A stretch of 64,000 nucleotides of DNA from SHZI01 sp040080965 (lineage in GTDB: Bacteria; Pseudomonadota; Gammaproteobacteria; Steroidobacterales; GCA-2729495). Where the stretch lies: contig JBEBHH010000011.1 in the NCBI GenBank assembly GCA_040080965.1, positions 1 through 64,000 of the forward strand. Direction: 5' to 3'. A model generated the notes under the pieces. It was not told the origin of the DNA. It did not search any database and was given only the letters and a program-made list of their open reading frames with translations. The first letter of the stretch is position 1; the number at the start of each line of letters is the position of its first letter. Both the position numbers and the translations under genes were made by a program. Shown here one piece after another: positions 34,608-43,702 of the stretch.

Positions 34608-35591
34608 ATGATGCAGGGTATGACGCAAGCCAAGGACAGCACCACGGCACTCTGGGGCGGCATCGCCTTCAGTTTCGCCTTCACGGCACTGATCTGGTAC
34701 GCGGGTAGCCACTGGCTGCAGCCCGGCGCCCTGACCCCGGACCGCCCGGGCTTCTGGTACGAGTGGCAGCTCGTGGAACCGACCGTGGCATCGCGGGCCA
34801 CCGCGTGGGCTGGCTACCTGCTGCACCAGGTCGCGATCTGGTGGCTCATCTGGATTGCGCAGAAGGAGCGTCCCGCCTATACGGGCGGCCTGCACCCGTT
34901 CAATGTGCTGGCCCTGGCGGTGAATGCCGTCTTCATCGGCCTGCATTTCATCCAGACCCAGGTCTGGTACGACGGCCTGGCGCAGGACGTCCATGAGGGC
35001 ACTGCGCAGTGGTCGGTCATCATCCTGCTGATCGCGGTCCTGCTGATGGAGAATCGGAGGCGGGGACTCGTGTTCGGCGCCGGCTCCACCTGGGTCGAGA
35101 AGGCGGGCCCGTTTGTCCGCCGGTACCATGGGTTCTATTTCGCCTGGGCCACGATCTACACCTTCTGGTACCACCCGATGGAAGACACCTGGGGGCACCT
35201 GTTCGGCTTCTTCTACATGTTCCTCCTGATGCTCCAGGGCAGCCTGTTCTTCACCCGGGCGCACGTGAACCGCCGGTGGACCGTCTTCCTCGAAGTGACG
35301 TTCGCAATCCACGGCGGCATGGTTGCCTACCTGGCGGGCCAGGGGTGGCAGATGTTCCTCATGGGCGGCCTGGCGATGTTTGTCATCACGCAGATGCACG
35401 GGCTCGGGCTGAGCCGCCGCGCACGCTGGTTCATCGGGCTCGGCTACGCCGCGGGCGTCGCGGCGATCTACGCCGGCCGCGGCTTCGACCGCCTGCCCGA
35501 ACTTGCCGGCATTCCACTGACGCTCCTGGCCGGCGTGTTCATCCTGGCGTTGGTGGTCCTGGGCGGCCAGCGGGTGCTCCGGCCGGCGTAA
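34608..35591 (+). CDS. His-rich polytopic membrane protein of unknown function
   Basis: The protein has 327 aa, starting at ATG 34608 or 34620. Nine or ten membrane helices are predicted from hydrophobic runs, for example LLHQVAIWWLIWIA, VFIGLHFIQ, FGFFYMFLLMLQGSLFF and WQMFLMGGLAMFVIT. Eleven histidines occur (35, 73, 96, 113, 129, 174, 189, 197, 219, 235, 264), several within or next to helices, with a prominent FWYHPMEDTWGHLFGF. Trp and Phe are frequent. This could suit heme or metal binding, but I recognise no family. It may be co-transcribed with the DUF5658 gene. Confidence 0.8.
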   Translation: MMQGMTQAKDSTTALWGGIAFSFAFTALIWYAGSHWLQPGALTPDRPGFWYEWQLVEPTVASRATAWAGYLLHQVAIWWLIWIAQKERPAYTGGLHPFNVLALAVNAVFIGLHFIQTQVWYDGLAQDVHEGTAQWSVIILLIAVLLMENRRRGLVFGAGSTWVEKAGPFVRRYHGFYFAWATIYTFWYHPMEDTWGHLFGFFYMFLLMLQGSLFFTRAHVNRRWTVFLEVTFAIHGGMVAYLAGQGWQMFLMGGLAMFVITQMHGLGLSRRARWFIGLGYAAGVAAIYAGRGFDRLPELAGIPLTLLAGVFILALVVLGGQRVLRPA

Positions 35592-35664
35592 GTGCGAACT
35601 GGGTCCGGCGCACCCTTTGCCCCGGCCCCTATCATCCCCTCCGATATCCACAGAGAACGAAGCC

Positions 35665-36234
35665 GTGGGGGATGACAACACCGGCCGGCAGTCCCGCAGT
35701 CCCTGGCGCGACTGGCTTGCCCGCGTAGGCGGGGAGAGCAGTTCCGGTTCGGCCCTCCGGCCCGAACGACGGGACAGCGAACGACGCAGCCACTCCGCGT
35801 GGTCCTTCGCCTATGGCAGCTTCCGGCCGCGCCGGCGCGTCGGCCGTCGCGATGGCGACCACGACCGGATCTTCCTCGACTGGCACGAGCCGCGTGTTCT
35901 CTACCTGTCCCTCGCGATCGTGCTGATGTGCTGCGCCGACGCGCTGTTCACGCTGAATCTCCTGGCCATCGGCGCGGAAGAGATGAACGTCCTCATGGAC
36001 ACGCTCATCACCCACGACGTGGAACGCTTCCTGGCGCTGAAGATCGGCGTAACCGGGGCCAGCGTGGTCTTGCTCGGCATCGCCGCGCGCCGGCAGTTCC
36101 TCGGCGTGATTCCGGTGTTCCGCGTGCTGCAGTTCTTCTGCGCTGGCTACGCGGTCCTCATCGTCTGGGAACTCTGGCTCTTCACGGTGTACGTCACCGA
36201 TCTGCCCTTCCACTGGCGGCCCTGGTCCGACTAG
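35665..36234 (+). CDS. DUF5658-like membrane protein
   Basis: The protein has 189 aa from the GTG at 35665, though the frame is open back to 35617. The first 70 residues are Arg-rich and polar (RPERRDSERRSHSAWSFAYG, RPRRRVGRRDG). Four membrane helices follow, opening with DWHEPRVLYLSLAIVLMCCA and continuing DALFTLNLLAIGAEEMN, the pattern of DUF5658. Function is unknown. The gene follows the His-rich membrane protein by 73 nt and is ended by a GC hairpin. Confidence 0.75.
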   Translation: MGDDNTGRQSRSPWRDWLARVGGESSSGSALRPERRDSERRSHSAWSFAYGSFRPRRRVGRRDGDHDRIFLDWHEPRVLYLSLAIVLMCCADALFTLNLLAIGAEEMNVLMDTLITHDVERFLALKIGVTGASVVLLGIAARRQFLGVIPVFRVLQFFCAGYAVLIVWELWLFTVYVTDLPFHWRPWSD

Positions 36235-36243
36235 CCCTGCAGG

Positions 36244-36260
36244 GCCCCGACGTGCGGGGC
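36244..36260 (+). terminator. GC hairpin after the DUF5658 gene
   Basis: GCCCCG (36244-36249) and CGGGGC (36255-36260) form a 6-bp stem with an ACGTG loop, ten bases after the stop codon, followed by ATTTCC. It is a weak intrinsic terminator because the T tract is short. Confidence 0.5.
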
Positions 36261-36278
36261 ATTTCCGCGAATTTCTCC

Positions 36279-36306
36279 TTGATCCCGGACGCTACATACA
36301 TATAGT
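36279..36306 (+). promoter_or_regulatory. Probable sucA promoter
   Basis: TTGATC (36279-36284) and TATAGT (36301-36306) are 16 nt apart and match 4 and 5 of 6 consensus bases. The leader to the sucA ATG would be about 21 nt. Confidence 0.6.
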
Positions 36307-36333
36307 GGCGCCTCCGGACTGTACGGGATCCCC

Positions 36334-39183
36334 ATGAGCCAGAGCCTGCGCCAGATCTACGCCTCGTCACCGCTGTTTGGCGGTAACGCCGCCTACGTCG
36401 AAGACATGTATACCAGCTGGCTCCGGGACCCGGCCTCCGTGCCGGCCCGGTGGCGGCAGTTCTTCGCCGAACAGGCACCTGCTGACGCCGTGCCGGGTCA
36501 CGTCGGCAGTTCCGGCGCTGCCGCAACGGCCCCGGCCGGATCGCGGCGGGCCGCATCGCCTCTTCCCGTGCCGTATTCCGAGCCCTCCGACGACAGCGGG
36601 CCCGCCACCGAGAAGCAGGCTGCCGTCTCCCGCCTGATCCAGGTCTACAGCCTGCGCGGCCACCAGATCGCCGACCTGGATCCGCTCGGCATGCAGCAAC
36701 GGCCCATGCCAAACGTCATGCGCCTCGACTACGCCGGCCTTACCGAGGCCGACCTGGACACCGAATTCTACGTCGGCAATTTCGCGGGCCAGGCGGACGT
36801 GCGGATGCGCCTCCGTGAACTCCTGGCGACACTCACCAAGGTCTACGGCGGCAAGGTCGGCGCCGATTTCGCGCACCTGTCCCGGGGCCGCGAGCGCGTG
36901 TGGATCCGCGAGCGTCTGGAGCGCGGGATGCTCGCCAATCCGCTCACCGACGACGAGCGTCGCCACATCCTCGCCGAACTGACGGCGGCCGAGGGCATCG
37001 AGCGCTACCTGCACACGCGTTACGTCGGCCAGAAGCGTTTCTCCCTCGAGGGCGGTGACAGCCTGATTCCCCTCCTCGACGACCTGATACAGCAGGGCGG
37101 GGCGGCCGGCATCCAGGAGATGGTCGTCGGCATGGCCCACCGCGGACGCATCAATGTCCTGGTCAACGTGCTCGGCAAGGCTCCCCAGGAGCTGTTCTCC
37201 GAGTTCGAGGGCGTCTACGACCCGGCCCGGGTCAAGGGCTCGGGTGACGTGAAGTACCACATGGGGTTCTCGGCGGATCTCCGGACCCCGGGTGGCAACG
37301 TCCACGTCGTCCTGGCGTTCAATCCGTCCCACCTGGAAATCGTCGATCCCGTCGTGGAGGGCTCCGTCCGCGCCCGCCAGGAGCGGCGCGGGGACGAGGA
37401 TGGCGGCGAGATCCTGCCGATCCTCATTCATGGGGATGCCGCCTTCGCCGGGCAGGGCGTCGTCGCGGAGACGTTCCAGATGTCCCAGGCCCGGGGCTTC
37501 AGGACCGGCGGCACCGTCCACGTCGTCATCAACAACCAGGTGGGCTTCACGATCAGCGATCCGCGGGACGCTCGTTCGACCGCGTACTGCAGTGACATTG
37601 CCCGGATGATCGAGGCGCCCGTCTTCCACGTGAACGGTGACGACCCGGAGGCCGTCGTCTTCGTCACCCGGCTGGCCCTCGAGTACCGCCAGACCTTCCA
37701 CAAGGACGTGGTCATCGACCTCGTGTGCTATCGCCGTCACGGCCACAACGAGGCCGACGAGCCGGCGGCGACGCAACCCCAGATGTACCAGGTGATCCGC
37801 AAGCATCCCACCACCCGGCAGCTCTACGCGCGCTCGCTGATGGAGCGGGGCGTGGTGGATGCGCCCGAGGCCGAGCGACTCAATGAGGACTACCGGCGGC
37901 GCGTCGAGGCCGGCCAGCCGCTGCCGCAGACCGCGCTTGGCATGATCGGCAACGAGTACACCGTGGACTGGACGCGCTTCGAGAAGGGCGACTGGGACGA
38001 ACTGCACAGCACGGCGTTGTCCACCGCAGAGGTGGAAGAACTGGCGCGCGAGATCAATCGCGTGCCCCAGAACTTCAGCCTGCATCCCCGCGTGGCCAAG
38101 ATCGTCACGGACCGGGAGCGGATGGCCGCTGGCGAGATTCCCATGGACTGGGGCTTCGCCGAGCTGATGGCCTACGGCAGCCTCATCCGCCAGGGTTCCC
38201 GCATCCGGCTCACGGGGCAGGACAGCGGGCGCGGCACGTTCTTCCATCGCCATTGCGTGCTGCACGACCAGCTGAGCGACCAGACCTTCACGCCGCTCGA
38301 CAACCTGGTTGGCACGAAGCGCGGGGCGTTCACCGTCACGGACTCACTGCTGTCGGAGGAGGCCGTGCTGGGCTTCGAGTACGGCTTCTCGAGCACGGAT
38401 CCGGATTCCCTCGTGATCTGGGAGGCGCAGTTCGGCGACTTCTGCAACGGCGCGCAGGTGGTCATCGACCAGTTCATCAGTTCCGGGGAGGCGAAGTGGG
38501 GCCGGCTCTGCGGCCTGACCCTGTTCCTGCCCCACGGGCAGGAGGGCCAGGGCCCCGAGCATTCGTCCGCCCGGCTGGAGCGTTTCCTGCAGCTCTGCGC
38601 GGAACTGAACATGCAGGTCTGCATTCCCTCCACGCCGGGACAGATGTTCCACATGCTCCGGCGCCAGATGCTGCGGCCGCTGCGAAAGCCGCTCATCGTC
38701 ATGACGCCGAAGAGCCTGCTGCGGCACCGCCTCTCCAGTTCGCCGCTGGCCGAGCTCAAGGCCGGTCGCTTCCAGCTCCTCATCCCGGAAGTCGATCCGC
38801 TGGAGCCGGCCGGCGTGCGCCGCATCGTGTTCTGCAGTGGCAAGGTGTACTTCGATCTGCTCGAGGCGCGGCGGGCCAAGGGCTCCACCGATGTGGCCCT
38901 GGTCCGCGTTGAGCAGCTGTACCCGTTCCCCGCGGCCGAGTACGCCGCCAGCCTGGCGAAGTACCCGGCCGCCCGCGAAATCGTCTGGTGCCAGGAGGAG
39001 CCGCAGAACCAGGGCGCCTGGTACCAGATCCGGCACCAGCTGCAACGGCCCCTGCAGGAAGGCCAGCAGGTGTTCTATGCTGGGCGGCGCGGGGCCGCGG
39101 CTCCCGCACCCGGCATCTTCCAGTTGCACGTCCAGCAGCAGCAGACTCTCGTCGAGACTGCGCTTTCCGCCCAGGTCCAGTAG
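36334..39183 (+). CDS. sucA: 2-oxoglutarate dehydrogenase E1 component
   Basis: The protein has 949 aa (E. coli 933). The N-terminal segment (LYASSPLFGGNAAYVEDMYTSW type) binds E2. The thiamine diphosphate region includes GMAHRGRINVLVNVLGK, KYHMGFSADL, FNPSHLEIVDPVVEGSVRAR and GDAAFAGQGVVAETFQMS. It decarboxylates 2-oxoglutarate and passes the succinyl group to the lipoyl arm of SucB in the TCA cycle. The Ala/Ser-rich stretch at about 50-85 is a linker. sucB follows after 4 nt and lpdA after that; sdh and sucCD are not adjacent. Confidence 0.98.
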   Translation: MSQSLRQIYASSPLFGGNAAYVEDMYTSWLRDPASVPARWRQFFAEQAPADAVPGHVGSSGAAATAPAGSRRAASPLPVPYSEPSDDSGPATEKQAAVSRLIQVYSLRGHQIADLDPLGMQQRPMPNVMRLDYAGLTEADLDTEFYVGNFAGQADVRMRLRELLATLTKVYGGKVGADFAHLSRGRERVWIRERLERGMLANPLTDDERRHILAELTAAEGIERYLHTRYVGQKRFSLEGGDSLIPLLDDLIQQGGAAGIQEMVVGMAHRGRINVLVNVLGKAPQELFSEFEGVYDPARVKGSGDVKYHMGFSADLRTPGGNVHVVLAFNPSHLEIVDPVVEGSVRARQERRGDEDGGEILPILIHGDAAFAGQGVVAETFQMSQARGFRTGGTVHVVINNQVGFTISDPRDARSTAYCSDIARMIEAPVFHVNGDDPEAVVFVTRLALEYRQTFHKDVVIDLVCYRRHGHNEADEPAATQPQMYQVIRKHPTTRQLYARSLMERGVVDAPEAERLNEDYRRRVEAGQPLPQTALGMIGNEYTVDWTRFEKGDWDELHSTALSTAEVEELAREINRVPQNFSLHPRVAKIVTDRERMAAGEIPMDWGFAELMAYGSLIRQGSRIRLTGQDSGRGTFFHRHCVLHDQLSDQTFTPLDNLVGTKRGAFTVTDSLLSEEAVLGFEYGFSSTDPDSLVIWEAQFGDFCNGAQVVIDQFISSGEAKWGRLCGLTLFLPHGQEGQGPEHSSARLERFLQLCAELNMQVCIPSTPGQMFHMLRRQMLRPLRKPLIVMTPKSLLRHRLSSSPLAELKAGRFQLLIPEVDPLEPAGVRRIVFCSGKVYFDLLEARRAKGSTDVALVRVEQLYPFPAAEYAASLAKYPAAREIVWCQEEPQNQGAWYQIRHQLQRPLQEGQQVFYAGRRGAAAPAPGIFQLHVQQQQTLVETALSAQVQ

Positions 39184-39187
39184 ATCA

Positions 39188-40417
39188 ATGAGCATTGAAG
39201 TCAAAGTCCCCCGCCTTCCCGAATCCGTGGCCGACGCCACGCTCGTCGCCTGGCACAAGGCGGTCGGCGACACCGTCGAGCGCGATGAGAACCTGGCCGA
39301 CCTGGAGACCGACAAGGTGGTGCTCGAAGTCCCTGCGCCGGTCCGCGGAGTCCTGCGTGAGCTGCGAGTGAAGGGTGGCGCCACGGTCACTAGCGGCCAG
39401 CTGCTGGCAATGCTCGACCCGGCCGCGGACGGCGATGTGGCCAAGCCCGCGTCCGCCGCAGTCGCCGCCGCACCTGCGCCCGCCGCTGCGGTCGCGCCGA
39501 TAGCGGCCGTCGCCGGACGCAGCGCCGGAAAGACGGGTCCCGCCGCCCGGCGTGTCCTGGAAGAGAAGGGCATCGATCCCGCCACGGTGCGGGGCACCGG
39601 CCGCGATGGCCGGATCCTGAAGTCGGACGTGCTGCAGGCCACGCCGGCACCGGCGGTGAATCCCCCACCAGCACAGGTCCGTGGCCCCGCCAGCGCGACT
39701 CTGCCCGCCACGGGCGGTCGCGCCGAGCGCCGCGTGGCCATGAGCCGCCTGCGTACCCGCATCGCCGAGCGCATGGTCGAGGCCCAGCAGACGGCGGCCA
39801 TGCTGACGACGTTCAACGAAGTGGATATGTCGGCCGTTATTGCCCTCCGGGCACGTTACAAGGACACCTTCGAGAAGCAGCACGGCGTACGGCTGGGCTT
39901 CATGGGCTTCTTCGTCAAGGCCGCCATCGAGGCCCTGCACCGTTACCCGGTGGTCAACGCCTCCGTCGAGGGCGCCGAGATCGTCTACCACGACTATTAC
40001 GACATCGGCATCGCGGTCTCCACCGACCGGGGCCTGATCGTGCCTGTCCTGCGGGATGCGGACCGCTTCACGTTCCCGGGCATCGAGGGCGCCATCAACG
40101 ACTTCGGCCGCAAGGCCCGCGAGGGCGCGCTCGGCATGGAAGACCTGACCGGCGGCACGTTCACCATCACGAACGGCGGCGTCTTCGGCTCCCTGCTGTC
40201 CACGCCCATCCTGAATCCGCCCCAGAGCGGCATTCTCGGCATGCACAAAATCCAGGAGAGGCCCGTCGTGGTCGACGGCCAGGTCGTCGCGCGGCCGATG
40301 ATGTATGTCGCGCTGACCTACGACCACCGGATCATCGACGGCCGCGAAGCCGTGCAGTTCCTCGTTGCGATGAAGGATGCGCTCGAGGATCCGGCCCGCC
40401 TGCTGCTGGGGGTCTGA
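39188..40417 (+). CDS. sucB: Dihydrolipoyl succinyltransferase, E2 of 2-oxoglutarate dehydrogenase
   Basis: The protein has 409 aa from the ATG at 39188. A single lipoyl domain has its modified Lys43 in DLETDKVVLE. An Ala/Pro-rich linker leads to the peripheral subunit-binding domain (GPAARRVLEEKGIDPATVRG) and the catalytic core with His380 and Asp384 in YDHRIIDGREAV. It transfers succinyl groups to CoA and forms the 24-mer core. It lies between sucA and lpdA, 3 nt from the latter. Confidence 0.98.
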   Translation: MSIEVKVPRLPESVADATLVAWHKAVGDTVERDENLADLETDKVVLEVPAPVRGVLRELRVKGGATVTSGQLLAMLDPAADGDVAKPASAAVAAAPAPAAAVAPIAAVAGRSAGKTGPAARRVLEEKGIDPATVRGTGRDGRILKSDVLQATPAPAVNPPPAQVRGPASATLPATGGRAERRVAMSRLRTRIAERMVEAQQTAAMLTTFNEVDMSAVIALRARYKDTFEKQHGVRLGFMGFFVKAAIEALHRYPVVNASVEGAEIVYHDYYDIGIAVSTDRGLIVPVLRDADRFTFPGIEGAINDFGRKAREGALGMEDLTGGTFTITNGGVFGSLLSTPILNPPQSGILGMHKIQERPVVVDGQVVARPMMYVALTYDHRIIDGREAVQFLVAMKDALEDPARLLLGV

Positions 40418-40420
40418 CGC

Positions 40421-41869
40421 GTGGCCGGCACGGGCGCTTCCGGGGGCAGCAAGTACGACGTCGTCGTCATCGGCGGCGGTCCGGCGGGCTACGTGGGCGC
40501 CATCCGGGCCGCGCAGAACGGACTGCGGGTTGCCTGCATCGATGCCTGGCAGAACCGGGACGGCGCGCCAGCGTTTGGCGGCACGTGCCTCAACGCCGGC
40601 TGCATTCCGTCGAAGGCCCTGCTGGAATCCTCCGAACTGTTCCACCGCGCGGGCCATGAGTTCGCGAGCCACGGCATCCGCGTGAGCAGCCCGGAGCTCG
40701 ACCTCGCCGCCATGCAGGCGCGCAAGGCGGCCATCGTCCGCCAGTTCACCGGGGGCATCCAGGGACTCTTCAAGGCCAACGGGGTCACCGGCCTGTTCGG
40801 CCGGGGCCATCTCCTCCCGGGCAACAAGATCCGCTTCACGCCCCACGGGGGCGAACCCGAACTGCTGGAGGCCGACCACGTCGTCCTCGCGACGGGCTCG
40901 ACGCCGATCGAGCTCCCATTCGCCCGCTTCGACGGCGACGCCATCATCGACTCCTGGAGTGCGCTGGACCTCACAGCGGTCCCGGGCCGGCTCGGCGTGA
41001 TCGGCGCGGGCGTGATTGGCCTGGAACTCGGCAGCGTCTGGAATCGCCTCGGCTCCCAGGTCACCGTGCTCGAGGCCATGGATCGTTTTCTTGCCATGGC
41101 CGACGGGCAGATTGCCAAGGACGCCCAGCGCCAGTTCAAGAAGCAGGGCCTCGACATCCGGCTGGGCGCGAAGGTCACGGCGACCGAGCGCGGCCCGTCC
41201 GGCGTCGCCGTGACCTACGAGGACGACCGTGGACGCCACTCCCTCGAGGTGGACCGCCTGATCGTCGCGGTCGGCCGCCGGCCCAATGTCCAGGGCCTGC
41301 TCGATCCGCTCGCCGGGGTGACGGTCTCGGACCGCGGCCTGATCGAGGTGGATGCCGACTGCCGGACGTCCGCGCCCAACGTCTGGGCCGCGGGCGACGT
41401 GGTGCGCGGCCCGATGCTCGCCCACAAGGGGTCGGAGGAGGGCGTGATGGTGGCGGACCTGATCGCCGGCCGGCAGGGCCACGTCAATTATTCGGTGATT
41501 CCCAGCGTCATCTACACCACGCCGGAGATCGCCTGGGTCGGCCAGACCGAGGAGCAGCTCAAGGAGGCCCGCGTCGACTACAAGGCGGGAACCTTCAACT
41601 TCGCCGCCAGCGGCCGCGCCAGGGCCATGGAGCAGGCGGCCGGCCTCGTGAAAGTCCTGGCGGATGCGGTAACCGACCGGATCCTCGGGGTGCACATCTG
41701 CGGACCCATGGCTGGTGAGCTGATCGGCGAGGCCGTGGTCGCCATGGAGTTCGAGGCCAGCGCCGAGGACCTGCAACGCACGATGCACGCCCATCCGACC
41801 CTGACCGAGGCCTTGCACGAGGCCGCCCTGTCCGTCGACCGCCGGGCCCTGCACGCCATCAATCACTGA
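40421..41869 (+). CDS. lpdA: Dihydrolipoyl dehydrogenase, E3 of 2-oxoglutarate dehydrogenase
   Basis: The protein has 482 aa from a GTG 3 nt after sucB. The FAD motif VIGGGPAGYVGA is near the start, the redox pair is Cys56 and Cys61 (GGTCLNAGCIPSK), the NAD motif is VIGAGVIGLELGSVW and the C-terminal His-Glu dyad lies in HAHPTLTEALHEAAL. It reoxidises dihydrolipoamide of SucB with NAD+. Its position suggests an E3 dedicated to the 2-oxoglutarate complex, as in pseudomonads, rather than one shared with pyruvate dehydrogenase. Confidence 0.97.
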   Translation: MAGTGASGGSKYDVVVIGGGPAGYVGAIRAAQNGLRVACIDAWQNRDGAPAFGGTCLNAGCIPSKALLESSELFHRAGHEFASHGIRVSSPELDLAAMQARKAAIVRQFTGGIQGLFKANGVTGLFGRGHLLPGNKIRFTPHGGEPELLEADHVVLATGSTPIELPFARFDGDAIIDSWSALDLTAVPGRLGVIGAGVIGLELGSVWNRLGSQVTVLEAMDRFLAMADGQIAKDAQRQFKKQGLDIRLGAKVTATERGPSGVAVTYEDDRGRHSLEVDRLIVAVGRRPNVQGLLDPLAGVTVSDRGLIEVDADCRTSAPNVWAAGDVVRGPMLAHKGSEEGVMVADLIAGRQGHVNYSVIPSVIYTTPEIAWVGQTEEQLKEARVDYKAGTFNFAASGRARAMEQAAGLVKVLADAVTDRILGVHICGPMAGELIGEAVVAMEFEASAEDLQRTMHAHPTLTEALHEAALSVDRRALHAINH

Positions 41870-41913
41870 TTCCAATTCGGTTATCATTCCCCCGTTGTTG
41901 CGGGGAGTGCGTT

Positions 41914-42480
41914 ATGCGAATCCTTACCGGGCTCGCCCTTCTGGGCCTGCCTCTCGTCTTCTTTGGCGCGCCGGTCCGCGCCCACGAAATCAACCTGGGT
42001 TTCAACGACGACGCCCTGCGGGCCACCTACGCCACGGGCTTCAGTAATGGCCTGCGGTTTGAGACCGGCTGGCTTTCCGACAGCGACGAGGGCGACGTGG
42101 TGCACGCCGGCCTGCTCGTCGTCGGCGATGTGGCCCCCGGTGGCCAGAAGCTGACCGGCGGCCTCGGCGCCCGGCTGGCGTACCTGGACGGCGAGGGTGG
42201 CGACCGGGAGGGCTATGCCCTGGGTGTCGGCGGCTCCCTGCGCTGGGTGATTCCCCGCTACGACCGCTTCGCCGTCTACGGGGAATACTACTGGGCGCCC
42301 GATGTCCTGAGTGGTGGCGACGCCGAAAAGTATGTGGATGGCACCATCCGCCTGGGCTACAGCGTGACCAAGCAGGCGGAGGTCTACCTGGGCGCCCGTT
42401 ACACGGGTGCGGACTACGACGACCAGCCGTCCATACTCTTCGACACCGGCATGCACATAGGCTTTGAGCTGCGGTTCTGA
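41914..42480 (+). CDS. YfaZ-like outer-membrane beta-barrel protein
   Basis: The protein has 188 aa with a signal peptide (TGLALLGLPLVFFGAPVRA). Mature strands alternate and end in a C-terminal Phe (FDTGMHIGFELRF), the BamA recognition pattern. The pattern GYALGVGGSLRWVIPRYDRF and FAVYGEYYWAPDVLSGGDAE matches the YfaZ family; the role is unknown. A -10-like TATCAT (41882-41887) precedes it. It separates lpdA and ruvC. Confidence 0.82.
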   Translation: MRILTGLALLGLPLVFFGAPVRAHEINLGFNDDALRATYATGFSNGLRFETGWLSDSDEGDVVHAGLLVVGDVAPGGQKLTGGLGARLAYLDGEGGDREGYALGVGGSLRWVIPRYDRFAVYGEYYWAPDVLSGGDAEKYVDGTIRLGYSVTKQAEVYLGARYTGADYDDQPSILFDTGMHIGFELRF

Positions 42481-42496
42481 TGGCACCGCGGTCCTG

Positions 42497-43105
42497 ATGT
42501 CCGCCAGCGGCCCCATCCGGATCCTCGGCATCGATCCCGGATCCCGGATCACGGGCTTCGGCATCATCGACTCGGACGGGCGGCGCTCCGTCCACGTGGC
42601 CAGCGGCTGTATCCGCGCGGCCGACAGCGGGTTGCCGGCCCGCCTGCAGGTGATCTACCGGGGCGTGCAGGCGTTGATGGCCCAATACCGTCCTGCCGCC
42701 GTGGCGGTCGAACAGGTATTCATGGCCCGCAACGCGGATTCGGCGCTCAAGCTCGGCCAGGCGCGTTCCGCCGCCATCTGCGCCACCTTCGACGTGGGGG
42801 CCGAGGTCTTCGAGTACGCCGCCCGCGCCGTCAAACAGGCGGTCGTCGGCATCGGCCACGCGGACAAGTCGCAGGTCAGCCACATGGTGGCCGTGTTGCT
42901 CAATCACCGGGAGGCCCTCCAGGTCGACGCGTCGGATGCGCTGGCCGTGGCCCTGTGCCACGCCCACACGCGGCCCCTGACGGCCCAGCTCAGCGCGCGC
43001 CTCGCGGCCCTGCCCCCGCTGAAGGGCGCCCTCGCGGTTCGGGCGCCGGTCCAGACGCCGGTCAGGCTCCGGGCGCGACCGTCCGGCCGGGGATTGCGGC
43101 GGTGA
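42497..43105 (+). CDS. ruvC: RuvC, Holliday-junction resolvase
   Basis: The protein has 202 aa from the ATG at 42497 (an ATG further upstream at 42464 would overlap the YfaZ-like gene). It begins with RILGIDPGSRITGFGIID, giving the first catalytic Asp. VAVEQVFMARNADSALKLGQ holds the Glu and the loop, and the DASDALAVALCHAH tail supplies the last acidic residues. It cuts Holliday junctions with RuvAB. Its TGA lies within the GTGA start of ruvA. Confidence 0.97.
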   Translation: MSASGPIRILGIDPGSRITGFGIIDSDGRRSVHVASGCIRAADSGLPARLQVIYRGVQALMAQYRPAAVAVEQVFMARNADSALKLGQARSAAICATFDVGAEVFEYAARAVKQAVVGIGHADKSQVSHMVAVLLNHREALQVDASDALAVALCHAHTRPLTAQLSARLAALPPLKGALAVRAPVQTPVRLRARPSGRGLRR

Positions 43106-43701
43106 TCGGCTCCCTGCGGGGCGTGCTCGCCCACAAGGAGCCTCCGTTCCTGGTGGTCGACGTCGGGGGCGTCGGCTACGAGATCGAGGCACCCATGTCC
43201 ACCTGCTTCCGTCTCCCCGCCGTCGGCGAGACCGTCCACCTGCGCACGCACCTGCTGGTCCGGGAGGACCAGCACACGCTCTTCGGTTTCGCGACGGAAA
43301 CCGAGCGCCGGCTGTTTCGAGACCTGCTCAAGGTCAGCGGTGTCGGGGCCAAGACGGCCCTCGGTGTGCTTTCCGGCATGAACGTGGACGCCTTCGTCCG
43401 GGCGGTGGAGACCGAGGACGTCGCCTCGCTGGTCCGCCTGCCGGGGATCGGCCGCAAGACCGCAGAGCGCCTGATCATCGAGATGCGCGACCGGGTCCAG
43501 CACCCCGGGCTCGCCGCCGGCCGGGGCGGCGATGGCCCTGCCACCGCGCCGTCCGACCCCCGCGCGGAAGCGCTCCATGCGCTCGTCGCGCTGGGCTACA
43601 AGGCCCCGGAGGCCCGGCGCATGCTCGACAGGGTGCCCGAGTCGGTCACGTCCACCGAGGAGCTGCTGCGGGCCGTCCTGCGGTCCGCGGCAAAGACCTG
43701 A
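43102..43701 (+). CDS. ruvA: RuvA, Holliday-junction binding subunit
   Basis: The protein has 199 aa from a GTG at 43102 overlapping the ruvC stop. Domain I (IGSLRGVLAHKEPPFLVVDV) is an OB fold, domain II carries two helix-hairpin-helix motifs (LLKVSGVGAKTALGVLS, LVRLPGIGRKTAERLI), and the C-terminal domain III (ALVALGYKAPEARRMLD) contacts RuvB. It positions RuvB rings on the junction. ruvB starts after 1 nt. Confidence 0.97.
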   Translation: MIGSLRGVLAHKEPPFLVVDVGGVGYEIEAPMSTCFRLPAVGETVHLRTHLLVREDQHTLFGFATETERRLFRDLLKVSGVGAKTALGVLSGMNVDAFVRAVETEDVASLVRLPGIGRKTAERLIIEMRDRVQHPGLAAGRGGDGPATAPSDPRAEALHALVALGYKAPEARRMLDRVPESVTSTEELLRAVLRSAAKT

Positions 43702-43702
43702 G

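Noticed and set aside
39185..41887. A 900-codon open frame on the minus strand covering sucB and lpdA
   Set aside because: It spans two well-conserved genes and a junction, with no domain match; it is a GC-driven shadow frame.
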